NCBI GenBank assembly: GCA_944472155.2
Contig: OX235279.1
Location: 115,498,110-115,562,109 of the forward strand
DNA length: 64,000 bases
Direction of reading: 5' to 3'
Origin: Trichobilharzia szidati
Taxonomy: Eukaryota > Platyhelminthes > Trematoda > Strigeidida > Schistosomatidae
Shown here: one piece after another, positions 12,216 through 24,265 of the stretch
How the letters are laid out: the number at the start of each line of letters is the position of its first letter
Position numbering within the stretch: the stretch's first letter is position 1
Notes under the pieces: model-generated
Told to the model about the DNA's origin: nothing
The model's database searches: none
What the model saw: the letters and a program-made list of their open reading frames with translations, nothing else
Translations under genes and position numbers: made by a program

Positions 12216-13265
12216 ACTTCGACAGAATAATGATATGATCCTTGTTCGTCCAGACAATGGCTGTAGTAGTCAGCAAATCAGATTATGTTAACAAATTAAC
12301 AAACCCACTATCAGACAAGATCAAATACTTATACCCCCCATCCCCAAAACAGGAAAATAAAGAAGAAAGAACAGAAAATCTCAAAATACCGCTTAAGAAA
12401 ATGAAAAAAGGGTCAGTCAGAGGTGGTATGAACATATAAGACCATGCAGCTCGGCTAGTTTGAAGCTCAATGGATTACCTTAAGACATGTTATAGACATG
12501 GTCAACTCACCATATCAATAGATCGAGAAATAGCGAGTGGATATCCTCAAATCGGTATGAAAACATATGAATAGGTATAGCCTTAAAAATAAGTTTTATT
12601 TCGTTGAATCAGTGAAAGATGTCAATATGTTTGGAAGTCAAATTTTCTCTCTAGATGGTACTTCCCGGTTTGTAAGCACTTCCACAACAGAGACTATATG
12701 CTTCCAAAGCGTTCATATCAAATCAAACGACTTAGAAGTTCCTCTTCCAACCAGTTACCGTGGGGAACTACTTAGGTATACGTTTGACATTGAATTCGAA
12801 TTCAGCAAATATTTCTGCGTACAGAAAAATGGTCTAGCTATGAGGTCTCCTCCTAGTCCACTCTTAACTGACGAGTCTTGAAAACAACATCCTGAATCCT
12901 TTGACCAGTCAATAGCACCTAAACCAAAAATATTTACGCTGATACTCTTAAAATATACAATGAAAAATTCGACCTAGGCAATCTCATCAGTACTTCATAC
13001 GAAGCACATCCTTTAATAAAATTCCCCCTAGAACGTGAACCAAACATGCCACTTCCATTCCTGGATGTACTACTGACTAGAAGACAAGAAAATCTATCCA
13101 AAGATCAATATATGGAAAACCGACACGGACTAGACAGTTTATCAGCTTTCAGAGCTTCGTCCCACTGGTCTGAAAACAAAATCTAGAACGTTCCTTGTGG
13201 TCAAGGATTGGAAAAGTCTGTTTGAAGGATAGGTTAGAAAGTGAATTAAAATCTCTGCGTGACAC
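12216..13265 (+). pseudogene. Penelope-like retroelement, reverse transcriptase part (broken)
   Basis: Three shifted frames together give a Penelope-like reverse transcriptase. 12242-12439 has VVVSKSDYVNKLTNPLSDK, the RT finger region. 12567-12881 has the catalytic motif A region IFSLDGTSRF (Asp codon at 12654) and motif B GLAMRSPPSPLLTD (codon 12831; the family usually has AMGSPLSPLLAD). 13030-13180 has LPFLDVLLTRRQ and RSIYGKPTRT, matching the LPFLDVLLTR...YRKPTHT region of the family. Stops and frameshifts make it dead. Penelope-like elements pair this RT with a GIY-YIG endonuclease, which is seen at 13590-14141, so both pieces are one element split by a repeat at 13270-13580. Confidence 0.8.
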
Positions 13266-13269
13266 TTTG

Positions 13270-13580
13270 TGGTGAGTGCTGGCTGCTAGCTAAAATGGTA
13301 GACATTAATTTACGTCAAGGTTTATGTCCCAAATATTAGTCGTGAGAAAAATAGGAACAGAGACCTTGCGTAGACGGATACAGTTAGCACATAGATGATC
13401 TGACATTCAAGAAACAGCCACAAAGAGATGAAATGTTAACTTTCTGTGAGAAACAACCAATCAGAAGACTGTGCTTTTCTGCTAACAATAATCTATAATA
13501 GGTACATGAAAATCTATAAATATGTGTTGATTTCTTTAATAAACGATCTGTTGCCTGGCCCTTGTCTTCTGTTGTTACAA
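13270..13580 (+). repeat. About 310 bp interspersed repeat, copy A
   Basis: Begins TGGTGAGTGCTGGCTGCTAGC and ends near AATAAACGATCTGTTGCCTG and CTTGTCTTCTG. A second copy lies at 31510-31850, where shared blocks include AATTTACGTCAA, GAAACAGCCA, AATCAGAAGAC and AATAAACGATCTG. Copy A separates the RT and endonuclease halves of the Penelope-like element; copy B sits inside an RTE LINE fragment. It codes for nothing recognisable, and no clean target-site duplication was found. Confidence 0.7.
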
Positions 13581-13589
13581 CTTCACTAG

Positions 13590-14141
13590 AAAACCCATAT
13601 TAATCTAAATTTACCGATAGAAATATGGAAGAAAAGCCTCCATAACTTAAGTATACAACTGTTCGTGAGAAAGCTATTCACGAACCTAGAATTCAAAGAT
13701 AATGTTGAAGCGGAAATTTTTGGAAACCTCCATTTTCAATTTTCTAAAGAAGATATTTCAAGCAGGTATCTTAAGAATCACTTTCTTCAGCAAAACAGTT
13801 AATCCAGTTGTGTATTATTGATAAGATGCTGCTTCAGGCCAACTTAGTGTGTATTTAAAAGTTTACTCGTTCCTGTAGAGCAAAGGGTGTCGGCCGTACG
13901 TACCACAAATGTATTCTGGAACACTGTCCAGACAGAGGAAGAAGCAAGAACATCAAAAGTTCTATCCTCGAGGACCTGGTCAAATATGGGCTTTGGACAC
14001 AGATTTCCCCAATATCACACTAAAGGACTTCAGATACACCATTTATTGACAGATGAATCACTAGCTATTCTTGATTTGAAACCAGACCTCTGCGTTCAAA
14101 AGTACTACATACGTTCACTCCCCTTAGTGGGGCCAGAGTAA
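13590..14141 (+). pseudogene. Penelope-like retroelement, linker and GIY-YIG-type endonuclease (broken)
   Basis: In shifted frames about 13665-13800 gives a linker (for example NLEFKDNVEAEIFGN). From about 13860 comes the endonuclease: SCRAKGVGRT corresponds to the family's C.CG..YIGRT, then ILEHCP and, in the final open frame (13887-14141), SLAILDLKPDLCVQKYYIRS, the conserved end of these proteins. The first GIY-YIG tyrosines are not intact. It ends with TAA-type stop at 14139-14141. A related but separate copy is on the minus strand at 16995-17465. Confidence 0.75.
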
Positions 14142-15672
14142 CGTTCTTGTCATAATTTGGTTTCATTTTACTCTACAGATTCGTCGCTATTCTCTTACAA
14201 TTATTGTTATTATTATCAGTAATATTGTTCAGCAACAATATATCATTTCTTCTACAGCATTTATTTAAACGCTCTACTGTCTTTCCGTTAGCTTTTGTCC
14301 ACTTTGTCCGTTAAGATTCATTAGTAATTTTTAACACTTATCGCGTAATTCCAAATTCCATCCCTATTTCTAATCTCCACTAAGTCATCACCTTCTATAT
14401 TACATCTCACATTAAGCAATTCATTTTCAAGAACATGATTAGCAGTATCTGATTAGTTTTATAAATTCTTTGTTAACAGTAAGGGCAATTTTACAGCTCT
14501 TGAAAATGATTCATCGAAAAGAAAATTTTCTTCTCTGTTAAGTCTTCTTTTGTTTATCAGTCGATATCGACTTCCTTAAGAAATGAAATTTATCTAGATC
14601 ACATGAAGAATTAGAATGCAGATTATACTCCTGTTCACACTTCTATTGACTGCCATTCTATACGTACTACAAGCCTGTCTAAATTTGCCATCAGACTTTA
14701 AATATGAGTACCATTGTTGTGTTTCTGGCAGTCGGAGAATGCTGAAAGCATTGGAGATGTTTGTGTTGTGTTGTTAGCTCATGTTAACTAACGCCTTAAT
14801 AATCTCTGAGTCTTGCCATTATAATGTGCATTCTGATAAGCATTTTAATCTCCTTTTCTCCATTTTACTATAGAATAAGGATATATTTTGTTAACTAATA
14901 CAGTAGAATTTTAACTTCATAACTACACTCTAAGTGTTTATAAAAAAGAGGTTTAAGCGAACTAAAAGTTCATATACTTTTTCCCCTTTATGAATTTGAA
15001 TAAATCAAAAGTAAAGATTTGTGCAGAATTAGATGATACCATCATTTATTTCATCGGCTTCTTATCATCTGCATACACCACAAAAAATAAATTAAGTTTG
15101 CGGAACAATTTTAACGTACTTGCAGAGTTGACATGACGCCAGTTTACAGTTTTCAGAAACTACTCTTATATTGGCTGATACGCAGAAGGTTCAAGTTTGT
15201 ACGAAACAAAACATAAAAATTAAATGTTTCGATACAGTAGGAAAGAAGTTGCATACTAAATACAAGAGGTGGATAAGATGATAAATAAATAATAAGTTCC
15301 ATAACAATGTGGTGACATCAGATCATCTTCAGAGGCACCTTAGAATCTCTCTGTACATAAACTGAATTAATTTTTTAGGGAGCAAGCAGATTATGAGAAG
15401 CTGACGAATGTAATGATGCCGACGTCTTGTTCTGCACAAACCGCTGCTTTTGCTTTATTTAAGCTCACTAGAATTATCTGTGAACTTTTGTTTCAAGCAT
15501 TTTTACGACAGTATAAAAATTTTGTTGTTGTCTGATAATGCCCTAATCTTCAGAAAACTTCTAATTAAGTAAAGTACCATATCTCATGTTTCAATTTCAG
15601 TCATGTAAGTTCTTGTTCTTATTTTCAGGAAAACTAGTGAAGAACATAGATTGCTTTTCAGCAAAATGGAAT
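14142..15672. other. No gene seen
   Basis: AT-rich sequence, including a TTATTGTTATTATTAT-type run near 14200. No coding or repeat signal recognised. Confidence 0.5.
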
Positions 15673-15950
15673 TATTATTATTGTTTCCTTTAATTCCTAG
15701 AGGAACATAGGGCTTCAGCTGTACGTCTCCATTGCGTTTGGTTCTCTGCTACAGTCTTCACCTGGCTCCAAGTCTGCCCACACGTTTTCATCTCCTCTTC
15801 ACATGACCTCCTCCAAGTCACCCTTGGACGACCAACTCGCCGCTTCCCTTTCGGGTTCCACTCGAGCAATGGCTTGTCCAGTGATGTCACTTGATTGTTT
15901 CCTCAGAGTATGGCCAATCCATCTCCATTTCTTTCTGTTACATGACAACT
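15673..15950 (-). mobile_element. RTE-type LINE, 3' fragment
   Basis: The minus-strand frame 15890-15690 reads through LLEWNPKGKRRVGRPRVTW and RRSCEEEMKTCGQTWSQ, the C-terminal region of the RTE-type LINE seen in full at 27031-29620. Just upstream it has the RKKWRWIGHTLRK-like piece, frame-shifted. The 3' end is a run of AATAATAATAAT, the simple-repeat tail usual for RTE elements, preceded by CCTATGTTCCTCTAGG. It is a 5'-truncated insertion. Confidence 0.85.
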
Positions 15951-16224
15951 GTTAGATATTACAATAATGATAATAATGGCGTCATAGCAAACAATACCTG
16001 ATAGTGTGTAATTTTCAATATGCTGTACAACATGGTGTTTTAGTATTCTCTTTACATTAAGCAATAAGGAGAACAATAATTACGGAACTTGATATTTGCC
16101 GTTAAAATAATGGCGAAAATAAACTGATGTTAAACAAATTATAAATCAAGAAGAATTCTAGCAACAGTATGTTAATGATGGAAAGAATACAAAGATCCAT
16201 TTATTTACTCTTTTCTAGTAAGTT

Positions 16225-16390
16225 AGTAGTTTCGTACCTAACACTTCATCATATGAAATGTGTGCCGAATAAGATATGGTGGTGTTCACATATTTAGTGG
16301 TGCGATCATATCGTCTTTCGTGATTGTTAGATACAATGGGGAAGATTGACGACCCAGGTATATGATTTTAGAGTAGTTGTGTTCTCGCAG
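16225..16390 (-). mobile_element. Eroded LINE C-terminal remnant
   Basis: Resembles the C-terminal end of the LINE fragment at 33590-33945; for example TAGTGGTGCGATCATATCG here against TGCTGGTGCGAGCATATAG there. No open frame remains, so only sequence similarity supports the call. Confidence 0.35.
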
Positions 16391-16994
16391 ATGGATAGTT
16401 TAGTCGCAAAGCTTTCGTAGTCTTACTAGAAAAATCGTCAGTGCCCACTTCAGTTTGAAGTAAGCTTTTAAAATTCCCCAAGAGTTAATCAGTAATCTCT
16501 TCTGGTAACCTTCTATTCTATTTGTATTGATAGTGACTGTTTCCTTGACCTGAATGCTGACCTTTAGTTCAGATGATTTCCTTTTTATGGATTGGTGAAG
16601 CTTAATCAACATCAGTGTATCTGTTGATTTCTGATTCACCTGAGTACCAGGATATGCCAGAATGTATATTTAGAAGACAAAATTACAGACAAGAGGTACG
16701 AATAAAAAAGGTGAAACTATTATGTAAAATAAACCTTGATTTTAAAATTGGGTTACCAAGGCAACATTGAAGTAATAATAAATGATTTTTAAACACACAA
16801 AACAGGGTCTAGCCTTTCTATGGCTACAGCTGGAATGAATTCAAGTAAGTAATCCCAGCCTGTTTCATGTATGGGTTTAAAAACACTGTTAAAATAAAAC
16901 TCATGACTCATCTCTGTGATGTTCTATGAGTTATATGATGCTGAGGACGATTCGAATAATAATAAACTTGCATAATGAAATGAAGAAAAGTTAT

Positions 16995-17465
16995 TGCAAG
17001 AACGTTAATCTGGCCACAGTAGGGTGAGTGAATGTATGTAGTGCTTTTGAATGCAGAGGTCTGGTTTCAGATACCGAAAAGCCAGTGATTCAGTTATGTG
17101 TAGATGGCGTATTCGAAGTCTTTTCGTGAGATATTGAGGATCTGTGTGTAGCTTTGTGAAACATTCATGCAAGGGTGCTCTATGTCAAGAGTTGACAAGG
17201 CGTTAGAGGATAAGACTTCTGGTATTCTCCTTTTTTCCTCTGGCTAGCCAGGCTGGACAGTGTTCCAGAATACGTTCGCGAACGTGATGGTGCGCACGGC
17301 TGACATACTTCCCTCCACACCAACAGTAAATTGATAAGTACACAGTGAGTAGGCAAAAAGTGGTATATTACCCCTAACGTTAGAGTGGATTAACTGTCTG
17401 CTGGAGAATATGATGCATAAGGTGGTTAGTAGAAATGTTTCCTTCGGACATTTAGAAATTTTTTT
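16995..17465 (-). pseudogene. Penelope-like element, endonuclease part, minus-strand copy
   Basis: The minus strand gives GGKYVSRAHHHVRERILEHC followed by PAWLARGKKE and ends with YLKPDLCIQKHYIHS, aligned with the endonuclease at 13860-14141 (LKPDLCVQKYYIRS). YVSRAHHH stands where YIGRT is expected, and a stop interrupts the frame. On the plus strand the shared start is AAGAACGTTA.TCTGGCC near 16999. It is a second, inverted remnant of the same retroelement family about 3 kb away. Confidence 0.75.
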
Positions 17466-18439
17466 CAGTGAATTTTTGCCTCGATGTCACCTGTGAATTC
17501 CAATTTACACTAACAATTTGGCGAGCCTATTAGCTGTCGAACTTTAGCAAGGAGTATGTGTAGAGGAATGTTGGCTTTTCAATAGGCCATGAACTTGTGA
17601 TAATTGGTAATGCAATATATTCTTTGTCATTAATCTCATTCACATCGGAGAGTTTCATTAGATTATTGGTCACTTTGTAAAGTCTTCACATCTGACGAAG
17701 AGCATCTCATATTAATTTATTCACATTTGCGAGAATGGATGACATTCGAATTCACTTTGTCCATTATGACCATACATAAACCTTTATCTAATCTGAGAAT
17801 AACGATATCAGTATCATGCTTTCGCCCCTCTAGGGCTTTCAAATGTTCAAGTGTTAAGTTACTTCTCCGTATTAAACTAAAATTATATAATTGGCGACCA
17901 GTACAAGTGATGCTCTACGGTTAAAGTCATTTCAGTAGCAATCATAAAAAATACCATAAATCCTGGAATATTGTAGTTATTTGCAGAAAAGCTAGGTGAT
18001 CGATCTGCATCAGAGTTTATCAACTATATATTAATAAGAGAATTAATCTTCAAATCACCAAAGTTTTCATTCACCAAGGCAGCACTGATAAAGGAATATA
18101 GAACTAAAATACTTTCTCAGCATCTTTTAAAAAGTAGGAGAAACCTTGATTAAAATTGTTTGTAAAGTGGTTTTGAAATTAATAAATAAAGCACTAACAC
18201 TTGTCGAAACTCGAAACTCCTTCTTTCAGCCAAACTTTTGCATTGGTTATGAAATTCGACGGAATGTACGTCGTCCTTTAGTAGTCAAGATGTAAATACA
18301 ACAGCGGTATAAACAAACCGAAATATCATTATGCTTATGTTAAATGTTTTATCCCGTCGCATATACACGAGTTAAGTGATGCAGAAGAAGTCTACATAAA
18401 TTCTATTTAATGGAAGTCAAAGGCAGGCTATTCATTTAG
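17466..18439. other. No gene seen
   Basis: AT-rich sequence without a recognised coding or repeat feature. Confidence 0.5.
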
Positions 18440-18516
18440 GTTGTAATATGGATCGACATAAGATAGATAAAACACTCGAACTTTTTGATTTAATGCAGAG
18501 AGTGTTTAGTTTGGAA
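18440..18516 (+). CDS. Candidate internal exon, unknown protein
   Basis: A 77 bp segment bounded by an acceptor (ttcatttag) and a good donor (gtaaga), open in one frame and reading CNMDRHKIDKTLELFDLMQR then VFSLE, a likely amphipathic helix. The frame also stays open past the donor to a stop near 18610. No family recognised, no partner exons found; it could be chance. Confidence 0.3.
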
Positions 18517-21003
18517 GTAAGAAATGCAGATTTAGAGAAAGACCTATTACTTATCATGGCACTAAAGCTGGCATTACATTCACAATTATACTATACTATC
18601 ACATTTTGATAAGTTCCTAATCAATGAAGAAGATAATGGGACAAATTTAGTTTTTGGTCTTCTTAATACGATGCATTTTCTGGTTTAAACATGTCTCGTG
18701 TTATTCAACTGATTCCAGTAAGGCAGTCTATTTTACTCATAAGTCTTAACTACTTGAAACTTTATGAAAAGGTTAATAACTCTGACATAACTAATGCATG
18801 CGGAATAGGAATGATAAACTTGACTTCTAGTAATGGCTAAATATCTGCTCTGATGAATTCCCAAGAATTGGTAATTTATAATACGGAGTGACTGTAATGC
18901 AATGCGCTATGTGATAAACAACATTATCACTTAGGTTTCGCATTTAAATCTCAAGAACCTATCTCAAAACTAATCACTGACTGATACAAGAAAAATATGG
19001 TTGTATGATGACGATGATTGTCTCACAGTGATCTCCACATAACTAAACAAACAGAAATCAACCGACTCCACGTCTGATTAACTGAGTGACTAACTAGTTG
19101 ACGAGGACTATGCATTGGTGTACATCAGTCGAAGTTGTTTCACTCTGAATAAATAAATGTGAATGAAGAGATGTTCAGCAATAAGCGAAGATGCATACAA
19201 TAAAACATTTTGTGGTGTTACTCGATGGAAATATGGGCCCCACAACGATAATAGATGTCTTAGTTATTTCAGTGGGAAAACATTCGTCTGCGTTCTTTAT
19301 AAGAGTCGTAACTCACAATGACAGCAAGTCAAATTATGAGATATTACAGTCAGACACCCTCAAATATTTCGCTTCTGTTATCTTCCCTGATGGACAAGCA
19401 AGCTCTTCAATAGCCTCAAGATTTAATATCAATGAGTGTAAAAGCTTGTATTAAAATTCAAATTTATCCAAATAAAATGATTCTTTGATGAAAGGTCATG
19501 AACCATGTTGATTGAAGCCTTAATTTACATTACCGAATGCATCAATAGTGAAAGTAAGTATAACAAGCTTTGCAATACTCCCAATAAGCCTCTTGCTGAA
19601 AGTAGAATCATGTGAGCCTTTTGGACACTAGGTTACTAACTGTGAAAATAAAAACAAAATGCCTTGACAAAATACTTCAGCATTATTCCCTACAATTCAT
19701 ATATCTGTTTAACTGATTATTTTGACATTTCTTTGAGATCATAGGGCAGCATAAGTCAGTTATAAATATGCGGTCCGGGAATTCAAATGAATAGCTGTAT
19801 TTTCATCACATTTCTTCCAGAGTGACTTAGGCTTACGTGATGAACTTTTCGTAATGTCTTCTTTTGATTTTTCAGATTATTTGATTTTATAGTAAAACGA
19901 TCATTTTGGAAGACTCCTTAGTTTTCCTTATGACAGATGATTAAATTTGGTGTGAATGATGATAGACACTTTTGTGATGCAAGCATTCAAACCTTCAAAT
20001 AAATACTATTCACAAATTAGCTGGAGAGTAAAACTGACCAGGTGACTTCAGTGTGATTAAATCGAAAGTGAATATGTTCTCCTTTTCTTCAGATGTTGTG
20101 AGAAATGGTTGTTTATGGACTAGTTAAACGTAGCTAATAACGTCAATGACTGTTTGTTGACTAGTTAGTTTCTCATCTGTTTGAAATTCACTACTCTAAA
20201 AATAATAGTCAAAGAAACTTCACCAACTGTTTCTATAAAATAGGCATATATAATCTGTTGTGTAACAAAACATAATTATCAAGTAGGTTGAAAAAAATAA
20301 GTATTTTGTAATTACTTCAGTAATAATAATGACGATGATATTGTCAGTAATAACGATGATGATAATAATTGTGATAATAGTAACAGAATAATACATAGGA
20401 AACTATGCAAGCTTTCGGAGTATATATATATATATATACTGGTATAAAATAATGTGCTGACAAGTGAATTTTGTAGGTTGAAGAATTTATAAATTAATTC
20501 TGAATATGAGCAAAATGTTTTCCGTCCTTGTTTGTTAGTTCAGAAGGTTAACTCATAACAAAATGTGTACAAAAAAGCACTGAAAGTAATGCAGATAATA
20601 TATTCACTCAGAAATAAGGGGAGAAAAAATAAATGATTGCTAAGTTGCAGTATAAGGGCATTTATATCTTCCTTTAATCCCCTTCTTATTCTACAATTTC
20701 CCAACATCTTTAAGTATTTCGGTTTGCTAAACTGAAGGATTAGTGTGAAAAGAAGAGCATTTCATTTCTTTTTTGAATCAAAATTAATAACCAAACTGAT
20801 TGACTAATTAGTTAAAAATAAAAACTGGAACAGATTTTCTGTTCGCATGCAACAATCGTATGTCGTCTTGTTTATTTCTTCGGTCATTTTTCCTTATGCA
20901 TTGTTCCTCACAGTTCACCGTTAACTGACCCAAGGAAATTCTTTATCTCTACAGTCATATAGCCAGTTATACATTTATAAGGATGTTTAGTATTTTTTTG
21001 CAT
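18517..21003. other. No gene seen; trinucleotide and TA microsatellites
   Basis: AT-rich sequence. An 87-codon open frame at 19191-19454 has no recognisable features. A TAA/GAT-rich trinucleotide tract lies at about 20322-20390 and a TA run at about 20421-20439. On the minus strand AATAAA-type signals lie just below the gene that ends at 21004 (for example tttatt near 20870). Confidence 0.5.
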
Positions 21004-22263
21004 CTATCCCAGGTAACTCGACCGTTTATTCAAATACTTCTCGGGTGAATTCATCCATATCGATGCAAATTTCTGTAAGCCTTTTATTGGTTTCTGTGAC
21101 TTAAAAAAATTGTACATCTCATTCACCGGTTCAGTTTGTTTACACATTGTTCGTTGAATAGAATTTAATGAACCCAAAGGCTTTAAGAACCTTGACTTAT
21201 TAAATATTGGAGGGTTATTGGATTCACGTAATGATTTTAAATTTTGTAGCTCATGTTGATGAAGTTTGGTTTCAAATTTATTTTGCAGTGTTTTAAAGGA
21301 TGACAAATTACTTAATGAAATATTAGTTGATGATTGTTTTATGCTATAAAGTGCATTATTCTGAAGTGTATTTGATAGAGTTCTACGCTGATTCAAACAA
21401 ACTTTATTCAGATACCAGTTATCATTCATTTTGCGGTTGAAAGTACTTGACTTTGATGGTACAACTGAGTGTGAATCACGTCGATTATGTGGAATTTTCT
21501 TGATCTTTTTATTACAACTTGGTAAGGTATCCAAATCTCTGCGGTCTGCTTTATCACTGCGTGAATTTTCTGGTGTTATCGAATTCATTTCGTTTCTATG
21601 AAATACATCATTACCGTGTTGTGAATGCTTTCTATAATCTTTAGTACACTTAACAGATGACATACGTAAAGTTTGGGGTTGACACTGATGATGAAAAAAA
21701 CACTGATAACGGTAATGTGCATAACTATCATTTTTAGACTGAATCGGTATACAAACATTTCGTATAGACTTATAATCTGAGTTTTTGTAGCAGTAGTGAT
21801 TCATTTTATCATGATTACCTTTTGCACCTATACCATCAAATGACCCTTGTCGGTGTTTTTGTGACTCCTTTTTAGATGGACTTGTATCACTTTTTGCATT
21901 GCTTGAACCATCATGAACCCAAGTGGAGACTTGGTTATCTGGTAAACTGCATATATGTTCAGGGATTTCTATCATATCCTTTGGGAGAGCACCGTAATAT
22001 TGCTTGTTTTTTAATAACCACTCATTAACTTTCTGTTCAGATAATGTTTTAAGAGTCCGATTATCATGAAATAAAGTTTTTAGACGGTCTGTATGACCAT
22101 GATCCCTAGCATTTGTATTTGTTGCTTCATTATAGTTTACATGTTTCTGAGACTGACGTGTATTCATTTCATCTCTCTGTGTATGTGTATTAGAGACTAC
22201 TGATTTACGACCTGCAGATGATAAGTGTGATCCCATTTCACAGTATGACTTCACTGCCAGCAT
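21004..22263 (-). CDS. Large disordered protein exon, function unknown
   Basis: An uninterrupted minus-strand frame of 419 codons, far longer than chance frames in this AT-rich DNA and on a strand with normal-looking composition. The protein is rich in Asn, Ser, Lys and His with many Gln and Arg, predicted disordered, without transmembrane segments. The least disordered part is residues 65-115 (LSEQKVNEWLLKNKQYYGAL, then EIPEHICSLPDN). No known domain was recognised. Two starts are possible: the ATG at 22263 and one 27 bases later whose product begins MGSHLSSAGRKS, with a purine at -3 and G at +4. That second start gives Gly2 and Ser6, which fits the N-myristoylation pattern; this is inference. 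A possible acceptor (tttattag) lies just upstream of 22263, so this may instead be the last exon of a longer gene. A candidate polyadenylation signal lies about 130 bases after the stop. Confidence 0.7.
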   Translation of the reverse strand: MLAVKSYCEMGSHLSSAGRKSVVSNTHTQRDEMNTRQSQKHVNYNEATNTNARDHGHTDRLKTLFHDNRTLKTLSEQKVNEWLLKNKQYYGALPKDMIEIPEHICSLPDNQVSTWVHDGSSNAKSDTSPSKKESQKHRQGSFDGIGAKGNHDKMNHYCYKNSDYKSIRNVCIPIQSKNDSYAHYRYQCFFHHQCQPQTLRMSSVKCTKDYRKHSQHGNDVFHRNEMNSITPENSRSDKADRRDLDTLPSCNKKIKKIPHNRRDSHSVVPSKSSTFNRKMNDNWYLNKVCLNQRRTLSNTLQNNALYSIKQSSTNISLSNLSSFKTLQNKFETKLHQHELQNLKSLRESNNPPIFNKSRFLKPLGSLNSIQRTMCKQTEPVNEMYNFFKSQKPIKGLQKFASIWMNSPEKYLNKRSSYLG

Positions 22264-23507
22264 TGGAACTAATAAACTTCATTAATACAGGCTATGTTAA
22301 TATACATTTTATTCAAGAATCCATCACGCCACAGTTTAGCTCATTTTATCTGTCGACTAAATACACATCTGTCATAACAATCAATTATAAATCGATTTAT
22401 CAGCTCGATTTAAATTATGATATGACAAAAAATGTATTTTTATCAAAAAAATATTTTATGACTGCTTAATCCATTTTCCGTTGTTTTGAATGCTTATAAT
22501 CATGTTAGAAAAAAGCTATGATTAAGACAGAATGTATTCATTTCTTAATATTTTTGGCAACCTAAAAAATTTTCTTATTAATTACCTAAAACTGATAGAC
22601 TGTCGGATTTACATATGGAATTTTCACGGTTTTATGGAGATAATTTAAAACAGAAAATACACTCCATCGAAAAGTACTAGCACATAAGTGCGAAATGAAT
22701 CATTCTATCATTCATATATATTTCATCTGTATCACACCAGATACTCGTCAAGTGTATTTCTCGATTTCAGACGAAGTAAGCAGTATTCATCACAATAGAA
22801 CGACGCCAAAATTTGGAGAAAATATTGAAAATCTTAGCACTACGTGTTCAAAGTTTTCTCTTAAAATACTAAAAAGTCGTATGTAAACGAGCAATCACTG
22901 GCTTTTCATGGTACTATTTTCAGTAGATATACTTCCAATCATTATTTACATGGTAGACTGTTTTTAAGTGTATTTATCAGCAAATTTTCAAATCAAAACT
23001 TAAAATTTATTTTTCCGGATAAGAACTAAACTCATAAAATACCTTTAGCTTTAAAAGATACATACTCATCTGGTAAGTTAAGTTCTAAAGTTCATACATC
23101 TGCTTTCTGATTTTCTGAAATCACTTTTATGAGCTCCTGATAACATAATAATGTGCATTTATTACTTGTCATCCCAAGGTTCTTGGGCTTCACGACTCTC
23201 ACTCAGCAGCTTTTTGTCATTCGAAGATAAAATGATATGCTTTAACCACATAAACATAAAGTGTGCAGTATCGTGTATTATCTAGAAAGATTTCATTTAT
23301 TTAGAGATATCAAGCAGACGGGTTCTTAACAACTGGAGATCTATTTAATATGTTGCATGGCGCTTTTGTGGCTTGATATTTAATTATAATTATAATTACA
23401 AATATTATGTAGCATTTCACATTTTTATTATAATTATTCACGCCTATTGTAAAAATTTTCAAATAAGATATGATTTCTTAAAAATACTTTATATTTATGA
23501 TTGTACA
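22264..23507. other. No gene seen
   Basis: AT-rich sequence, with ATTATAATTATAATTA-type runs near 23380-23440. It may include the upstream intron or promoter of the minus-strand gene ending at 22263. No feature could be supported. Confidence 0.5.
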
Positions 23508-23731
23508 TTTTTCCATTTATTTTATTCCTTCACGTACCTAGCTTTGAAGTTTCAATATCAGCGGTTTTATTTTTACGAGTTAGGGTAGATAGCCTCACGC
23601 CCAACTTCCCCTCTTTACCGTTATTACTACTGGCTTAACGAGGTTTAGGAGTGAGTCAGCAGATGATCGAACCCCGAACCATGTGCTCGGCTAACGAGCG
23701 TTCTATCGCTGAACCACCAACGCACACTACC
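23508..23731 (-). repeat. tRNA-derived SINE with 8 bp target-site duplication
   Basis: The minus strand has the tRNA-like head (B box GGTTCGATCATC, plus strand gatcgaacccc near 23669) and the body GGGCGTGAGGCTA shared with the copies at 46098 and 53783. The body has lost about 30 bases compared with them and keeps only the CGTGAAGGAA part of the tail. The copy is flanked by ATTGTACA at 23500-23507 and 23732-23739, a perfect target-site duplication. Confidence 0.8.
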
Positions 23732-23739
23732 ATTGTACA

Positions 23740-24055
23740 GCTTAATGATAAACTCGCTGAAAAAAGTCTCTTCGCCGAATATGATCATTAGTTCACTTGC
23801 TATATCACATTAAAATGAGATGTCCAACATCTACATGTCACTTAATAGAAATTACCAGTGTCATAGCAAAAGCAAAACTATGTCATCTGTAAGGTCCAAA
23901 TAATACTCCAAGTTAAAATTTCATGAGCATTTATGTGCCATTAGACCAGTGGGCTACAGCAGGTTGGGTGTGAGATGAAATATTTGCCACCGATGACACT
24001 GGCTGGTGTTCGCGTTTCATCGTGAATTGGTAGAAGTTGGAATTCATGGAACACT
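23740..24055. other. No gene seen
   Basis: About 315 bases between two SINE insertions; nothing recognised. Confidence 0.5.
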
Positions 24056-24265
24056 GGATTAGGTCCCAATGGTTTAATGGTCTACAAGCTAGCTCGCCTT
24101 GCAACCAGAAAGTCCTGAGTTCGAACCCCGTCGGGTGCGTACTGTGAGGGGTCCCACACTGGGACGAAATGACTGTCCAATGCTCCCAGGCTTTCCAATG
24201 GTTTTCTAGCCTATGTCAGCTCATGAAGAAATCCTGAAACCAATCAATCAAATCCCTGCAAACCT
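24056..24265 (+). repeat. Sm-alpha-like SINE, best preserved head
   Basis: A tRNA-like promoter is clear: A-box-like TGGTTTAATGGTCTACAAGC (24069 on) and B box GAGTTCGAACCCC (24117 on). Then comes GGGTGCGTACTGTGAGGGGT and CCCACACTGGGACGAAATG (core about 24142-24171), in which the CUGAUGA has become CUGUGAG although stem II and GAAA are kept. The tail is CTAGCCTATGTCAGCTCATG and CAATCAATCAAATCC. RNA polymerase III transcription is the known mode for such repeats. Confidence 0.75.

Noticed and set aside
19191..19454. 87-codon plus-strand ORF
   Set aside because: No family or motif seen; length is within chance for the window.
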